From Streptomyces roseifaciens (GTDB lineage Bacteria; Actinomycetota; Actinomycetes; Streptomycetales; Streptomycetaceae), in contig NZ_LNBE01000004.1 of NCBI RefSeq assembly GCF_001445655.1, forward strand, positions 1,364,001-1,428,000: a stretch of DNA of 64,000 bases, in the 5' to 3' direction. The translations under genes were made by a program, and so were the position numbers. The notes below the pieces were generated by a model. It had not been told where the DNA came from. It worked only from the letters and a program-made list of their open reading frames with translations, and searched no databases. Of this stretch, positions 44,901 through 52,005 are shown one piece after another; position 1 is the first letter of the stretch; each line of letters opens with the position of its first letter.

Positions 44901-46749
44901 CGGGGCCCCGGAGCCGGTCGTCCCCGCGGCCCGCGCAGCCGGACCCGCCCCGGCGGAGGAGGAGAGCCCCCCCGCCGCGGAGGCCGAAGCCCCGGCCGAG
45001 CCCCGGCCCGAGGTGCCCGCCGCCGTCGGGTACGGCGACGCCGAGCGCGAGGCCGTGCACCGCGTGATGCGCGAGCGGCGCGACATCCGCAACGGATTCC
45101 GCACCGACCCCATCCCGCACGAGGTGCTGCTGCGCGTCCTGGAGGCCGCGCACACCGCCCCCAGCGTCGGCCACTCCCAGCCCTGGGACTTCGTCGTCAT
45201 CCGTTCCGCGGAGACCCGGCAGGCCATGCACGAACTGGCCCAGCGCCAGCGCGACGCCTACGCCAAGTCGCTGCCGAAGGGCCGGGCCAAGCAGTTCAAG
45301 GAACTGAAGATCGAGGCGATCCTCGAGACGCCCGTCAACATCGTCGTCACCGCCGACCCCACCCGCGGCGGCCGCCACACCCTGGGCCGCCACACCCAGC
45401 CGCAGATGGCCCCGTACTCCTCCGCGCTGGCCGTCGAGAACCTCTGGCTCGCCGCCCGCGCCGAGGGCCTCGGCGTCGGCTGGGTCAGCTTCTTCGACGA
45501 GCGCGAGATGGTCCGCACCCTGGGCCTGCCCGAGCACCTGGAGGTCGTCGCGTACCTGTGCGTCGGGTATGTCGACGAGTTCCCGGACGAGCCCGAGCTG
45601 ATGCAGGCCGGCTGGTCCAAGCGCAGGCCGCTGTCGTGGGTGGTGCACGAGGAGGAGTACGGCCGCCGCGCCCTGCCCGGCGAGGAGCCGCACGACCTGC
45701 TCGCCGAGACCCTGCGCGGCATCCGCCCGCTGGACGCCAAGGCGCTCGGCGAGGCGTGGGAGCGGCAGAAGCGCATGACCAAGCCGTCCGGCGCGCTCGG
45801 CATGCTGGAGATCATCTCCGCGCAGCTGTGCGGCCTGTCGCGCAAGTGCCCGCCGCCGATCCCCGAGCCCGCCGCCGTCGCGATCTTCGCCGGTGACCAC
45901 GGGGTGCACGCCCAGGGCGTCACGGCGTGGCCGCAGGAGGTCACCTCCCAGATGGTGGCCAACTTCCTGGGCGGCGGCGCCGTGTGCAACGCGTTCGCCA
46001 ACCAGGTCGGCGCCGAGGTCTGCGTCGTGGACGTCGGCGTCGCGGGGGAGCTGCCCAGCACCCCCGGCCTCCTGCCGCGCAAGGTCCGCCCCGGCACCGC
46101 CGACATCACCACCGGCCCCGCCATGACCCGCGAGGAGGCGATGCACGCCCTCGAGGTGGGCATCGAGACCGCCCGCGACCTGGTCGCGGCAGGCAACAAG
46201 GCGCTCCTCACCGGCGAGATGGGCATCGCCAACACCACGGTGTCGGCCGCCCTCATCTCCGTCTACACCGAGTCCGACCCGGCCGAGATCACCGGCCGCG
46301 GCACCGGCATCAACGACGAGATGCACGCCCGCAAGGTCGACGTGGTCCGGCGCGCCCTCGAGCTGCACCAGCCGGACCCGAAGGACCCCATCGGCGTCCT
46401 CGCCGCGATCGGCGGCCTGGAGCACGCGGCCCTCGTCGGCCTGATCCTCGGCGGCGCGTCCCTGCGCACGCCGGTGATCCTGGACGGCGTGAGCGCCGGG
46501 GCCGCGGCCCTCGTGGCCCGCGCCATCGCCCCCGAGGCGCTCGCGGCCTGCATCGCCGGTCACCGCAGCGCGGAGCCGGGGCACGTCGCGGCGCTGACGA
46601 AGCTCGGCCTGCGGCCCCTGGTGGACCTCGACCTCCGGCTGGGCGAGGGCACGGGCGCCCTGCTGGCCCTGCCGATCGTGCAGAGCGCTGCCCGCGCCAT
46701 GCACGAGGTGGCCACGTTCGACGCGGCGGGCGTCACCGAAAAGGGCTGA
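41923..46749 (+). CDS. cobT: BluB-CobT fusion: 5,6-dimethylbenzimidazole synthase and phosphoribosyltransferase, with giant N-terminal linker
   Basis: The 1608-residue protein ends in two enzymes. BluB (about 1038-1250; MRERRDIRNGF flavin-binding start, APSVGHSQPWDF) makes DMB from FMN. CobT (about 1262-1608; AIFAGDHGVHAQG, TGEMGIANTT, MHEVATF) converts it to alpha-ribazole phosphate. The first 1035 residues are low-complexity Ala/Pro/Glu/Gln/Val with many PQPEQAA motifs and no recognisable fold. The layout channels DMB to CobT. The terminator at 46763-46793 follows. Confidence 0.9.
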   Translation: MTDTGQFPGEGQPENAGALPGHPFPADAVAPADPGAPAPPAPPATFAFLDHGDGTEPDGADEDDLLLMPGAQGAWSEQSAVQGGTHESGGRDTGSVDYGDVRIPPATAAGQPPAAPVAPRRPLHMGPPVPDPTSGVVRSLADRGPAAPAPAPVRPPAAPAPGPEYLDGTTDETGTQQTPRLGEVPQQQPGTWDAQPQPPAAAFVPPQAAGPAAPAVDVPSAAPAAPEQPAGHPVAAEPAAGAAPSTGLLAIDAVVAAATGQVHVPPGAVAEPAPQAVAVTDAAPAQEPAAGDEPVAAPADAPQAEAAAAPDVAAEPGEPAAAVTDVQAAPAVGAEPALASVPGPHPVAEAALLAEAAPADQAVVAPEPAAAAEPVVAEPVAAEVPAADAGQPEQVTETVATAGAPAGAAEPEQTAVQADQGRIPAEVPPAPAAEAAAPADVPQAPADQAAALADAPSAEAAAAVAPVDELLAQTAPAEAAADGLPEQLAASETPDGAAQPAPETAAVADPAVDAQAAVPAEAVQAAGAAVPVADASATAPQAEQVAEAAAPAVADLAVDAQAAVPLAAEGETEAQVTAAQPEQAAGSVAVVDPSAAAAAAAAAESVPDVQAAVPHDAQSADAVVPAAAEAVVDAQAGIPQPEQTAVPESAEGASAVAPQADQAADSAAEPVADADAQAVPQAVPAAEPAVEAAAPAPEAEQAAQAAPVDASTAAVAEAGTEPGAAPAAQPVDAPQPEQAAVPGAPAAEPAAPVTEPSAAVEAPAAAPQPEQAATVATAEAGTESGPAPVAQPVDVPQPEQAAAPGTPAAEPAAPAVEPSAPAVPVDAPAAAPQPEQAATVAEAEVGAEPGPAPAATAAPAEAGTESGPAPAARPLDAPQPEQAAVPGAPAAEPAVPTGEPSAPSDPHAVAGVPQTEQATISEPQAPATEDAAQTPAPEQSAADLPEPAAEDDARPAAPAGPQVITPATATEAPADVPADVRIPAPEQAPAEPAGAPEPVVPAARAAGPAPAEEESPPAAEAEAPAEPRPEVPAAVGYGDAEREAVHRVMRERRDIRNGFRTDPIPHEVLLRVLEAAHTAPSVGHSQPWDFVVIRSAETRQAMHELAQRQRDAYAKSLPKGRAKQFKELKIEAILETPVNIVVTADPTRGGRHTLGRHTQPQMAPYSSALAVENLWLAARAEGLGVGWVSFFDEREMVRTLGLPEHLEVVAYLCVGYVDEFPDEPELMQAGWSKRRPLSWVVHEEEYGRRALPGEEPHDLLAETLRGIRPLDAKALGEAWERQKRMTKPSGALGMLEIISAQLCGLSRKCPPPIPEPAAVAIFAGDHGVHAQGVTAWPQEVTSQMVANFLGGGAVCNAFANQVGAEVCVVDVGVAGELPSTPGLLPRKVRPGTADITTGPAMTREEAMHALEVGIETARDLVAAGNKALLTGEMGIANTTVSAALISVYTESDPAEITGRGTGINDEMHARKVDVVRRALELHQPDPKDPIGVLAAIGGLEHAALVGLILGGASLRTPVILDGVSAGAAALVARAIAPEALAACIAGHRSAEPGHVAALTKLGLRPLVDLDLRLGEGTGALLALPIVQSAARAMHEVATFDAAGVTEKG
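44068..44634 (+). repeat. Degenerate tandem repeats in the cobT linker
   Basis: Three degenerate copies begin AEAGTEPG or AEAGTESG at 44068, 44254 and 44500. Each continues through VDAPQPEQAA-like and AAEPAAP-like segments to EPSAP. The first period is 186 bp and the second 246 bp, because a second shorter block (AEVGAEPG) is inserted. Confidence 0.7.
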
Positions 46750-46762
46750 CGTTCCGGCAGGG

Positions 46763-46793
46763 AAGCCCCACGTGCCTCCGGCACGTGGGGCTT
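46763..46793 (+). terminator. Terminator of bluB-cobT
   Basis: A perfect 13-bp stem (46763-46775 with 46781-46793) with loop CTCCG and TTT at its end, 14 bp after the stop codon. Confidence 0.9.
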
Positions 46794-46905
46794 TGCCCAC
46801 CCACCCGTCACGGATGGCGGGTGACCGGCCCGCTTCCGCCCCCTGTCGCACCGTAGGGTGTCCCCACCAGCGCATTCGCCCGCCCACGAGGAGACCCGCA
46901 CGCCC

Positions 46906-48174
46906 ATGGCCGAGCACAACGAAGCCGTCGCCTACCCCGTCGGACTGCGCCTCTCCGGCCGCCGCGTCGTCGTCCTGGGCGGCGGGCAGGTCGCCCAGCG
47001 CCGGCTGCCCGCCCTGCTCGCCGCCGGCGCGGACGTCCTCCTCGTCTCCCCCTCCGCCACCCCCTCCGTCGAAGCGATGGCCGACACCGGCGAACTGCGC
47101 TGGGAGCGCCGCCGCTACCGGGACGGCGATCTCGACGGTGCCTGGTACGCCCTGATCTCCACCGACGACCCGGAGGCCAACCGGGCCGCCTCCGCCGAGG
47201 CCGAGGCCCGCCGCGTGTGGGCCGTGCGCAGCGACGACGCGGACGCCGCCTCCGCCTGGACGCCCGCCACCGGCCGCAGCGAGGGCGTCACCGTCGCCGT
47301 GCTCACCGGCCGCGACCCCCGCCGCTCCGCCGCCGTCCGCGACGCGATCATCGAGGGCCTGCGCGACGGCACCCTGACCGCCCCGCACTTCCGCACCCAC
47401 ACCACGGGCCCGGGCGACGGCCACGGCACCGCCACCGGCCCCGGCCACGTCGCCCTCGTCGGCGGCGGCCCCGGCGACCCCGACCTCATCACCGTGCGCG
47501 GCCGCCGCCTCCTCGCCCAGGCCGACGTCGTCATCGCCGACCGCCTCGGCCCGCGCGACCTCCTCGACGAGCTCCCCCCGCACGTCGAGGTCATCGACGC
47601 CGCGAAGATCCCGTACGGCCGCTTCATGGCCCAGGAGGCCATCAACAACGCCCTGATCGAGCACGCCAGGGCCGGCAAGTCGGTCGTGCGCCTCAAGGGT
47701 GGCGACCCCTTCGTCTTCGGCCGCGGCATGGAAGAGGCCCAGGCGCTCGCCGAGCACGGCATCCCGTGCACCGTCGTCCCCGGCATCTCCAGCACCATCA
47801 GCGTCCCCGGCGCCGCCGGCATCCCCGTCACCCACCGCGGCGTCGCGCACGAGTTCACGGTCGTCAGCGGCCACGTCGCCCCCGACGACCCGCGGTCCCT
47901 CGTCGACTGGGAGGCCGTCGCCAGGCTCCGCGGCACCCTCGTCCTGCTGATGTCCGTCGAGAACATCGGGGCCATCGCCGAGGTCCTCGTCCGGCACGGC
48001 CGCCCCGCCGCCACGCCCGTCGCCGTCGTGCAGGAGGGCACCACCTCCGCCCAGCGGCGCGTCGACGCGACGCTGGCCACCGTCGGCGAGCGCGTCGCGG
48101 CGGAGGGCATACGGCCCCCCGCGGTCATCGTCATCGGCGACGTGGTGACGATCGGCACCGGAACCGGCCGCTAG
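46906..48174 (+). CDS. cobA: Siroheme synthase-like fusion: precorrin-2 dehydrogenase plus uroporphyrinogen-III C-methyltransferase
   Basis: The 422-residue protein has an N-terminal NAD-binding domain (about 15-130; VVVLGGGQVAQRRL) of the precorrin-2 dehydrogenase/ferrochelatase type. A complete SUMT follows (about 170-415; VGGGPGDPDLITVRG, RLKGGDPFVFGRG). It makes precorrin-2 from uroporphyrinogen III, the branch point to siroheme and cobalamin. GAGGAG lies 12 nt before the ATG. It could equally be named cysG. Confidence 0.92.
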   Translation: MAEHNEAVAYPVGLRLSGRRVVVLGGGQVAQRRLPALLAAGADVLLVSPSATPSVEAMADTGELRWERRRYRDGDLDGAWYALISTDDPEANRAASAEAEARRVWAVRSDDADAASAWTPATGRSEGVTVAVLTGRDPRRSAAVRDAIIEGLRDGTLTAPHFRTHTTGPGDGHGTATGPGHVALVGGGPGDPDLITVRGRRLLAQADVVIADRLGPRDLLDELPPHVEVIDAAKIPYGRFMAQEAINNALIEHARAGKSVVRLKGGDPFVFGRGMEEAQALAEHGIPCTVVPGISSTISVPGAAGIPVTHRGVAHEFTVVSGHVAPDDPRSLVDWEAVARLRGTLVLLMSVENIGAIAEVLVRHGRPAATPVAVVQEGTTSAQRRVDATLATVGERVAAEGIRPPAVIVIGDVVTIGTGTGR

Positions 48175-48225
48175 AGCCCACCGCACCGCCCCGCGACCGA
48201 GCACCCCGCACCGAGGACCGAGAAC

Positions 48226-49044
48226 ATGGCCGACATCATCACCATCGACGACCCCGACGACCCGCGCCTGCACGACTACACGGGCCTGACCGACGTCGAG
48301 CTGCGCCGCCGCCGCGAGCCCGCCGAAGGGCTCTTCATCGCCGAGGGCGAGAAGGTCATCCGGCGCGCCCGCCACGCCGGGTACGAGATGCGCTCGATGC
48401 TGCTGTCGGCCAAGTGGGTCGACGTCATGCGCGACGTCATCGACGAGGCGCCGGCCCCCGTCTACGCCGTGAGCCCCGACCTCGCCGAGCGGGTGACGGG
48501 CTATCACGTCCACCGCGGGGCCCTCGCCTCCATGCAGCGCAAGCCCCTGCCGTCGGCCGCGGAGCTGCTGGGGAGCACGCGCCGCGTCGCCGTCATGGAG
48601 GCGGTCAACGACCACACGAACATCGGGGCCATCTTCCGCAGCGCGGCGGCCCTCGGCATGGACGCGGTCCTGCTCTCCCCGGACTGCGCCGACCCGCTCT
48701 ACCGGCGTTCGGTGAAGGTCTCCATGGGCGCCGTCTTCTCCGTGCCCTACGCGCGCCTGGAGACCTGGCCGCGCGACCTGGAGACCGTGCGCGAGGCGGG
48801 CTTCCGGATCCTGGCCCTCACCCCGGACGAGAAGGCCACGTCCATCGACGCGGCGGCCCCGCACCGGCTGGAGCGGGTCGCCCTCATGCTGGGCGCCGAG
48901 GGCGAGGGCCTGTCCACGCGCGCGTTGATGGCGGCGGACGAGTGGGTGCGCATCCCCATGGCCCACGGCATCGACTCGCTCAACGTGGGCGCGGCGGCGG
49001 CCGTGTCGTTCTACGCGGTGACGGCGGGCCGCCCGCAGGACTGA
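48226..49044 (+). CDS. TrmH/SpoU-family 2'-O-methyltransferase
   Basis: The 272-residue protein has an N-terminal RNA-substrate-binding domain (GLFIAEGEKVIRRA) and a C-terminal SPOUT knot. The knot signatures are NDHTNIGAIFRSAAALG (about 124-140) and LMLGAEGEGL plus IPMAHGIDSLNVGAAAAV. It methylates a ribose in rRNA or tRNA; the exact site is unknown. It starts 51 bp after cobA on the same strand and may be cotranscribed. Confidence 0.9.
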   Translation: MADIITIDDPDDPRLHDYTGLTDVELRRRREPAEGLFIAEGEKVIRRARHAGYEMRSMLLSAKWVDVMRDVIDEAPAPVYAVSPDLAERVTGYHVHRGALASMQRKPLPSAAELLGSTRRVAVMEAVNDHTNIGAIFRSAAALGMDAVLLSPDCADPLYRRSVKVSMGAVFSVPYARLETWPRDLETVREAGFRILALTPDEKATSIDAAAPHRLERVALMLGAEGEGLSTRALMAADEWVRIPMAHGIDSLNVGAAAAVSFYAVTAGRPQD

Positions 49045-49050
49045 GGGCCC

Positions 49051-49105
49051 GTCCGGCGGATCGGGCAGTACGCGCCCGCGCGGCTGCCCGTGGATTCCGC
49101 CGGAC
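49051..49105 (+). terminator. Terminator-like compound hairpin after the TrmH gene
   Basis: GTCCGGCGG/CCGCCGGAC (9 bp) encloses CGGGCAG/CTGCCCG (7 bp) with small internal bulges, 6 bp after the stop. Confidence 0.6.
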
Positions 49106-49211
49106 CCTCGACGTCGACGTCGTGGCGTCGCACTGCACCGTCACGGCGGGCAAGTGACGCGGCAGGCAAGCGATGCGGCGGCCCCGGCGAGGAGCGGAGC
49201 CCTGATCGCGG

Positions 49212-49445
49212 TCAGTGCCCGCCCGGTGCCCCGAAGAAGCCCTGCTGCCCCTGCTGTCCCTGTTGCCCTTGCTGTCCCGGCTGGTCGCTCCGCGAGACCG
49301 AAGGCACCCGCTGCAGCCCGTCCGTGTTCCGCTCAGGACCCTGGCAGCCCTGCGCGACGGCGATGCCCAGCGCGACCAGCAGCGTCACCACCACGAAGAC
49401 GGTCAGCCGCTGCCGCAGCAGCCGCGGGTCCCGCGCCGGCCGCCG
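49212..49445 (-). pseudogene. Out-of-frame membrane-anchor and tail of the Ser/Thr kinase
   Basis: In a frame different from the kinase body, this segment encodes PRLLRQRL, a strong transmembrane helix (VFVVVTLLVALGIAVAQ) and an extracellular tail with four QGQ-type repeats ending FFGAPGGH. That is the usual C-terminal part of Streptomyces membrane kinases, and it directly follows the kinase in the same direction. It has no start of its own, so it is best read as the displaced 3' end of the kinase gene. Confidence 0.6.
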
Positions 49446-50524
49446 GGCGCCGGCGCCCGTACGGGCGCCGGCGCCCGTACCGCGCCCGCACGTCCCGCAG
49501 GGCAGGCCCGAATCCGGCCGCCGGCCGGCCGCGCGGCCGGCCGGCGGCCGGATTCGGGCCTGCCCTGCGGGACGTGCGGGCGCGGTGCGGGCGCCTTGAC
49601 CGTGGGCCGCTCCGTGCGCTGCTCCGCATAGTCCGCGGCCCGGCGGCCCGACGGCCGGTCGGGGTCGCGCCGCGCCAGGGGGTGTCGGCCCTCGGAGAGG
49701 CCCTGCGCCTCGCGGGCCGCGATCTCCTTCAGCCGCAGCGACAGCTGCAGCGTGCTCGGCCGCTCCTCGGGATCCTTGGCCAGGCATGCGTGGATCAGCG
49801 GTGCCAGGGCGTCCGGTACGGCCATGAGCTGCGGTTCCTCGTGGACGACCCGGTAGAGCATGACCTCCGAACTGCCCTGGCCGAAGGGCGAGTCCGCAGT
49901 GGAGGCGTAGGCGAGGGTCGCGCCGAGGGCGAAGACGTCCGTGGCGGGGGTGACGGCGGCGCCGCGCACCTGTTCGGGGGCGAGGAAGCCGGGCGAGCCC
50001 ACGGCCGTGCCCACGTGGGTCAGGGTGCTCGCGCCGGTCGCCCACGCGATGCCGAAGTCGATGATGCGGGGGCCCTTGGGGGACAGCAGGATGTTCGAGG
50101 GCTTGAGGTCCCGGTGGACCACGCCCGCGTCGTGCACGGCGAGCAGGCCCTCGGCCAACGCCGCCCCGATGGAGGCGGTCTGAGCCGCCGACAGCGGCCC
50201 CTCCTCGTTCACCTTGTCGTGCAGGGAGGGCCCCGGCACGTACTGCGTTGCGAACCACGGGCGGTCCGCGTCCAGGTCGGCGGCCACCAGCCGCGCCGTA
50301 CAGCCGCCGCGGATGCGCCGGGCCGCCTGCACCTCGCGCGCGAACCGCGAGCGGAACTCCTGGTCCTCGGCCAGGTCCGGCCGGATCACCTTCAGCGCCA
50401 CGCGCTGCCCGCGCCGGTCGGAGCCGAGGTACACCACGCCCATGCCGCCCGCGCCGAGCCGGCGGTGAAGCCGGAACGAGCCGACGACACGCGGGTCCTC
50501 GCGCCGGAGCCGCATCATCGCCAT
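49403..50524 (-). CDS. Serine/threonine protein kinase, C terminus apparently frame-shifted
   Basis: The 373-residue product has a complete Hanks kinase domain (about 17-275): Gly loop LGAGGMGVVYLGSD, catalytic loop HRDLKPSN (about 136-143), DFGIA, and APEQVRG in the P+1 region. After about residue 300 it runs through Pro/Arg/Gly-rich sequence encoded by a large palindrome and stops without a membrane helix. A helix and tail occur in another frame just beyond. ATG at 50524 was chosen because GCGGGG lies 6 nt upstream. Targets unknown. Confidence 0.8.
   Translation of the reverse strand: MAMMRLRREDPRVVGSFRLHRRLGAGGMGVVYLGSDRRGQRVALKVIRPDLAEDQEFRSRFAREVQAARRIRGGCTARLVAADLDADRPWFATQYVPGPSLHDKVNEEGPLSAAQTASIGAALAEGLLAVHDAGVVHRDLKPSNILLSPKGPRIIDFGIAWATGASTLTHVGTAVGSPGFLAPEQVRGAAVTPATDVFALGATLAYASTADSPFGQGSSEVMLYRVVHEEPQLMAVPDALAPLIHACLAKDPEERPSTLQLSLRLKEIAAREAQGLSEGRHPLARRDPDRPSGRRAADYAEQRTERPTVKAPAPRPHVPQGRPESGRRPAARPAGGRIRACPAGRAGAVRAPAPVRAPAPGGRRGTRGCCGSG
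49445..49480 (+). repeat. Two tandem 18-bp palindromic units beside the large palindrome
   Basis: GGGCGCCGGCGCCCGTAC is present twice head to tail (49445-49462, 49463-49480). The first 14 bases of each unit are themselves a perfect palindrome. On the coding strand they give repeated VRAPAP or TGAGAR hexapeptides depending on frame. Confidence 0.85.
49479..49586. repeat. Perfect 108-bp palindrome without spacer
   Basis: Arms 49479-49532 and 49533-49586 are exact reverse complements over 54 bp with the axis at GC|GC. Allowing one mismatch, the symmetry extends to 49470-49595. It lies inside the 3' part of the kinase gene, next to the frame break. Confidence 0.95.
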
Positions 50525-51138
50525 CTTCATCCCCGCTGCCCGGTCCGTCTGACGTGGCACAGCTTACGGATTGACGGGCGGGCGCGCTGATAGGCCGCGC
50601 ATGCGTCGGCGAGTGGATTGCCCGCACCCGGCGCGGGCGGCGGGCCGCGGGCCCGGGGCGGCGGTCGCGCACCCCCGGCGCGGGGGAGCGGCGCCAAGGG
50701 GCCGTCGCCGAGGGGGGATTGGGGCCGTGCCCGGCCCGGAGCCCCTCGTTCCTGCCGAGGTGGGAGGGGCGGCTGGGGCGCGTGCGGCGGGCAGGGGAGG
50801 GGCCGCCGGGACCGTGAAGATCGTTAAGGCCGGAGGCGGGCCGGAAGTGACCGAAGTCACCCCGGCGCGGGCGGTTCCCGGCCGCCTCCGGGTGCCCCCT
50901 CCGGGAAGACCCCAAGGGATGGGGACGCCCGTGTCCAACCAGGGGAGTAGCCGCCCGGCGTCCGCTCATCCTCCCGGATGCCCGCCAATCGATACGAGGG
51001 CATGACGCCCGGCCGGGCCCGCGCCCCTAGTGTTGAGGTCGAGCGGCGGGTGGCAGCACTCGTCCCCCGAGGTCAGACGCCCGCCGCTCGTGCGACTTCA
51101 CACGGCAGGGGACGGGCCCACACACCAGGAGCGGAACC
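50525..51138. other. Sparse intergenic region between the kinase and a small membrane gene
   Basis: This 614-bp gap holds the kinase leader, a GTGAC/GTCAC dyad (50847-50860), and a promoter-like TGACGC with TAGTGT (51003-51008 and 51028-51033) facing the small membrane gene. Open frames of 60-145 codons exist here but are Pro/Arg/Gly-rich and look non-coding. One short ORF ending at 51005 (GTG at 50813) is the best candidate, without support. Confidence 0.5.
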
Positions 51139-51357
51139 ATGGCGGACACGGCGGGACGTACGGTCATCCGGTCGCGCGGTCACCGGGCCGCCGACCTGGT
51201 CGCGGGCCTCTTCGCCCCCAGGCCCTCCGGCACCCGGCACCCGGCGGTCGCCGTGGCCATGGTGGTGCCCCTGGCGGCGTTCCTCGCCGTCCTCTTCGGC
51301 GGCTGGGACGCCGTCGTCACACAAGCGTCGTCCGTCGCCGGAATGCTGGGGCGCTGA
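51139..51357 (+). CDS. Small membrane protein
   Basis: A 72-residue protein with a basic N-terminal half and one hydrophobic helix (about 38-56; VAVAMVVPLAAFLAVLFGG), then a short polar tail. AGGAG lies before the ATG at good distance. Small single-helix proteins at this locus next to a kinase are usual in Streptomyces; function unknown. Two terminator-like hairpins follow. Confidence 0.65.
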   Translation: MADTAGRTVIRSRGHRAADLVAGLFAPRPSGTRHPAVAVAMVVPLAAFLAVLFGGWDAVVTQASSVAGMLGR

Positions 51358-51360
51358 GCG

Positions 51361-51392
51361 CCCCGGGCCCGGGAGAGCGGCCCGGGCCGGGG
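51361..51392 (+). terminator. Terminator after the small membrane gene
   Basis: A 12-bp GC stem with one bulged G and a 7-nt loop, starting 3 bp after the stop. Confidence 0.65.
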
Positions 51393-51439
51393 ACAAGCCG
51401 GCGGATCAACCCCGTGGGGACGGGGGTACGGCGGACGGC

Positions 51440-51479
51440 ACGAAGGGCCGGGCACCTGGGGAGGCGCCCGGCCCTTCGT
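51440..51479 (+). terminator. Second hairpin after the small membrane gene
   Basis: A perfect 14-bp stem (51440-51453 with 51466-51479) with a 12-nt loop. It probably backs up the preceding terminator, or shields the gene from the convergent tRNA cluster. Confidence 0.65.
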
Positions 51480-51558
51480 ATTGCCACCTGCTCGTCACCG
51501 GCCTTGCCGTCCGTTGTCCTGCCGCCGTGCCACCTTGCCGCCTTGCCGCCTGCAGAAA

Positions 51559-51598
51559 CGGCCGGAGGCCGGAGCCCTTGAGCCCCGGCCTCCGGCCG
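51559..51598 (-). terminator. Terminator of the tRNA Val-Cys-Gly cluster
   Basis: A perfect 14-bp stem (51559-51572 with 51585-51598). On the minus strand it is followed by TTTCTG, right after the last tRNA of the cluster. Confidence 0.75.
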
Positions 51599-51605
51599 AT
51601 CGGTG

Positions 51606-51677
51606 TGCGCGATACTGGGATTGAACCAGTGACCTCTTCCGTGTCAGGGAAGCGCTCTCCCGCTGAGCTAATCGTCC
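51606..51677 (-). tRNA. tRNA-Val (anticodon GAC)
   Basis: Cloverleaf on the minus strand: D arm GCTC/GAGC, anticodon stem CTTCC/GGAAG with loop CTGACAC, T arm ACTGG TTCAATC CCAGT. The acceptor stem is irregular: GGACGAT faces ATCGCGC, so positions 2-71 (G-G) and 3-70 (A-C) do not pair. CCA is not encoded. Confidence 0.9.
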
Positions 51678-51678
51678 T

Positions 51679-51752
51679 TGGAGGTGGAGACGGGATTTGA
51701 ACCCGTGTAGACGGCTTTGCAGGCCGTTGCCTCGCCTCTCGGCCACTCCACC
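51679..51752 (-). tRNA. tRNA-Cys (anticodon GCA), CCA encoded
   Basis: Minus-strand cloverleaf with acceptor GGTGGAG/CTCCACC, anticodon stem ACGGC/GCCGT with loop CTGCAAA, and T arm ACGGG TTCAAAT CCCGT. Discriminator T is followed by an encoded CCA that ends one base before the tRNA-Val gene. Confidence 0.96.
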
Positions 51753-51787
51753 AGGAGTGCGGGGGTTCGGGAAGATCCCCCAACTCG

Positions 51788-51860
<73 letters not shown>

Positions 51861-52005
51861 AGTGTCTGTCCGGTCCGCTTCCGCGTCCCGGCGACGTGTT
51901 GAACTCTAGCGGATTCCAGCGCCAGCTCAAATTCCGTTTCCGCAGCGTGCTGCCCTGATTGTTCGCCCGGGCCGCTCCGGACGGCCCCGCCATAGACTCG
52001 ATGAC

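Noticed and set aside
42580..48966. A minus-strand open frame of more than 2100 codons opposite bluB-cobT, cobA and the TrmH gene
   Set aside because: It is a composition shadow of GC-rich plus-strand codons. It lacks any domain, is Gly/Arg/Val/Leu-biased, and the plus strand holds well-conserved enzymes.
49479..49586. Transposon terminal repeats or an invertible switch
   Set aside because: There is no spacer between the arms, so inversion would be silent. No transposase or target-site duplication is visible.
50571..51005. Plus-strand open frame of 144 codons upstream of the small membrane gene
   Set aside because: Its translation is a monotonous Arg/Gly/Ala/Pro mixture typical of non-coding GC-rich frames, and no ribosome-binding site is present.
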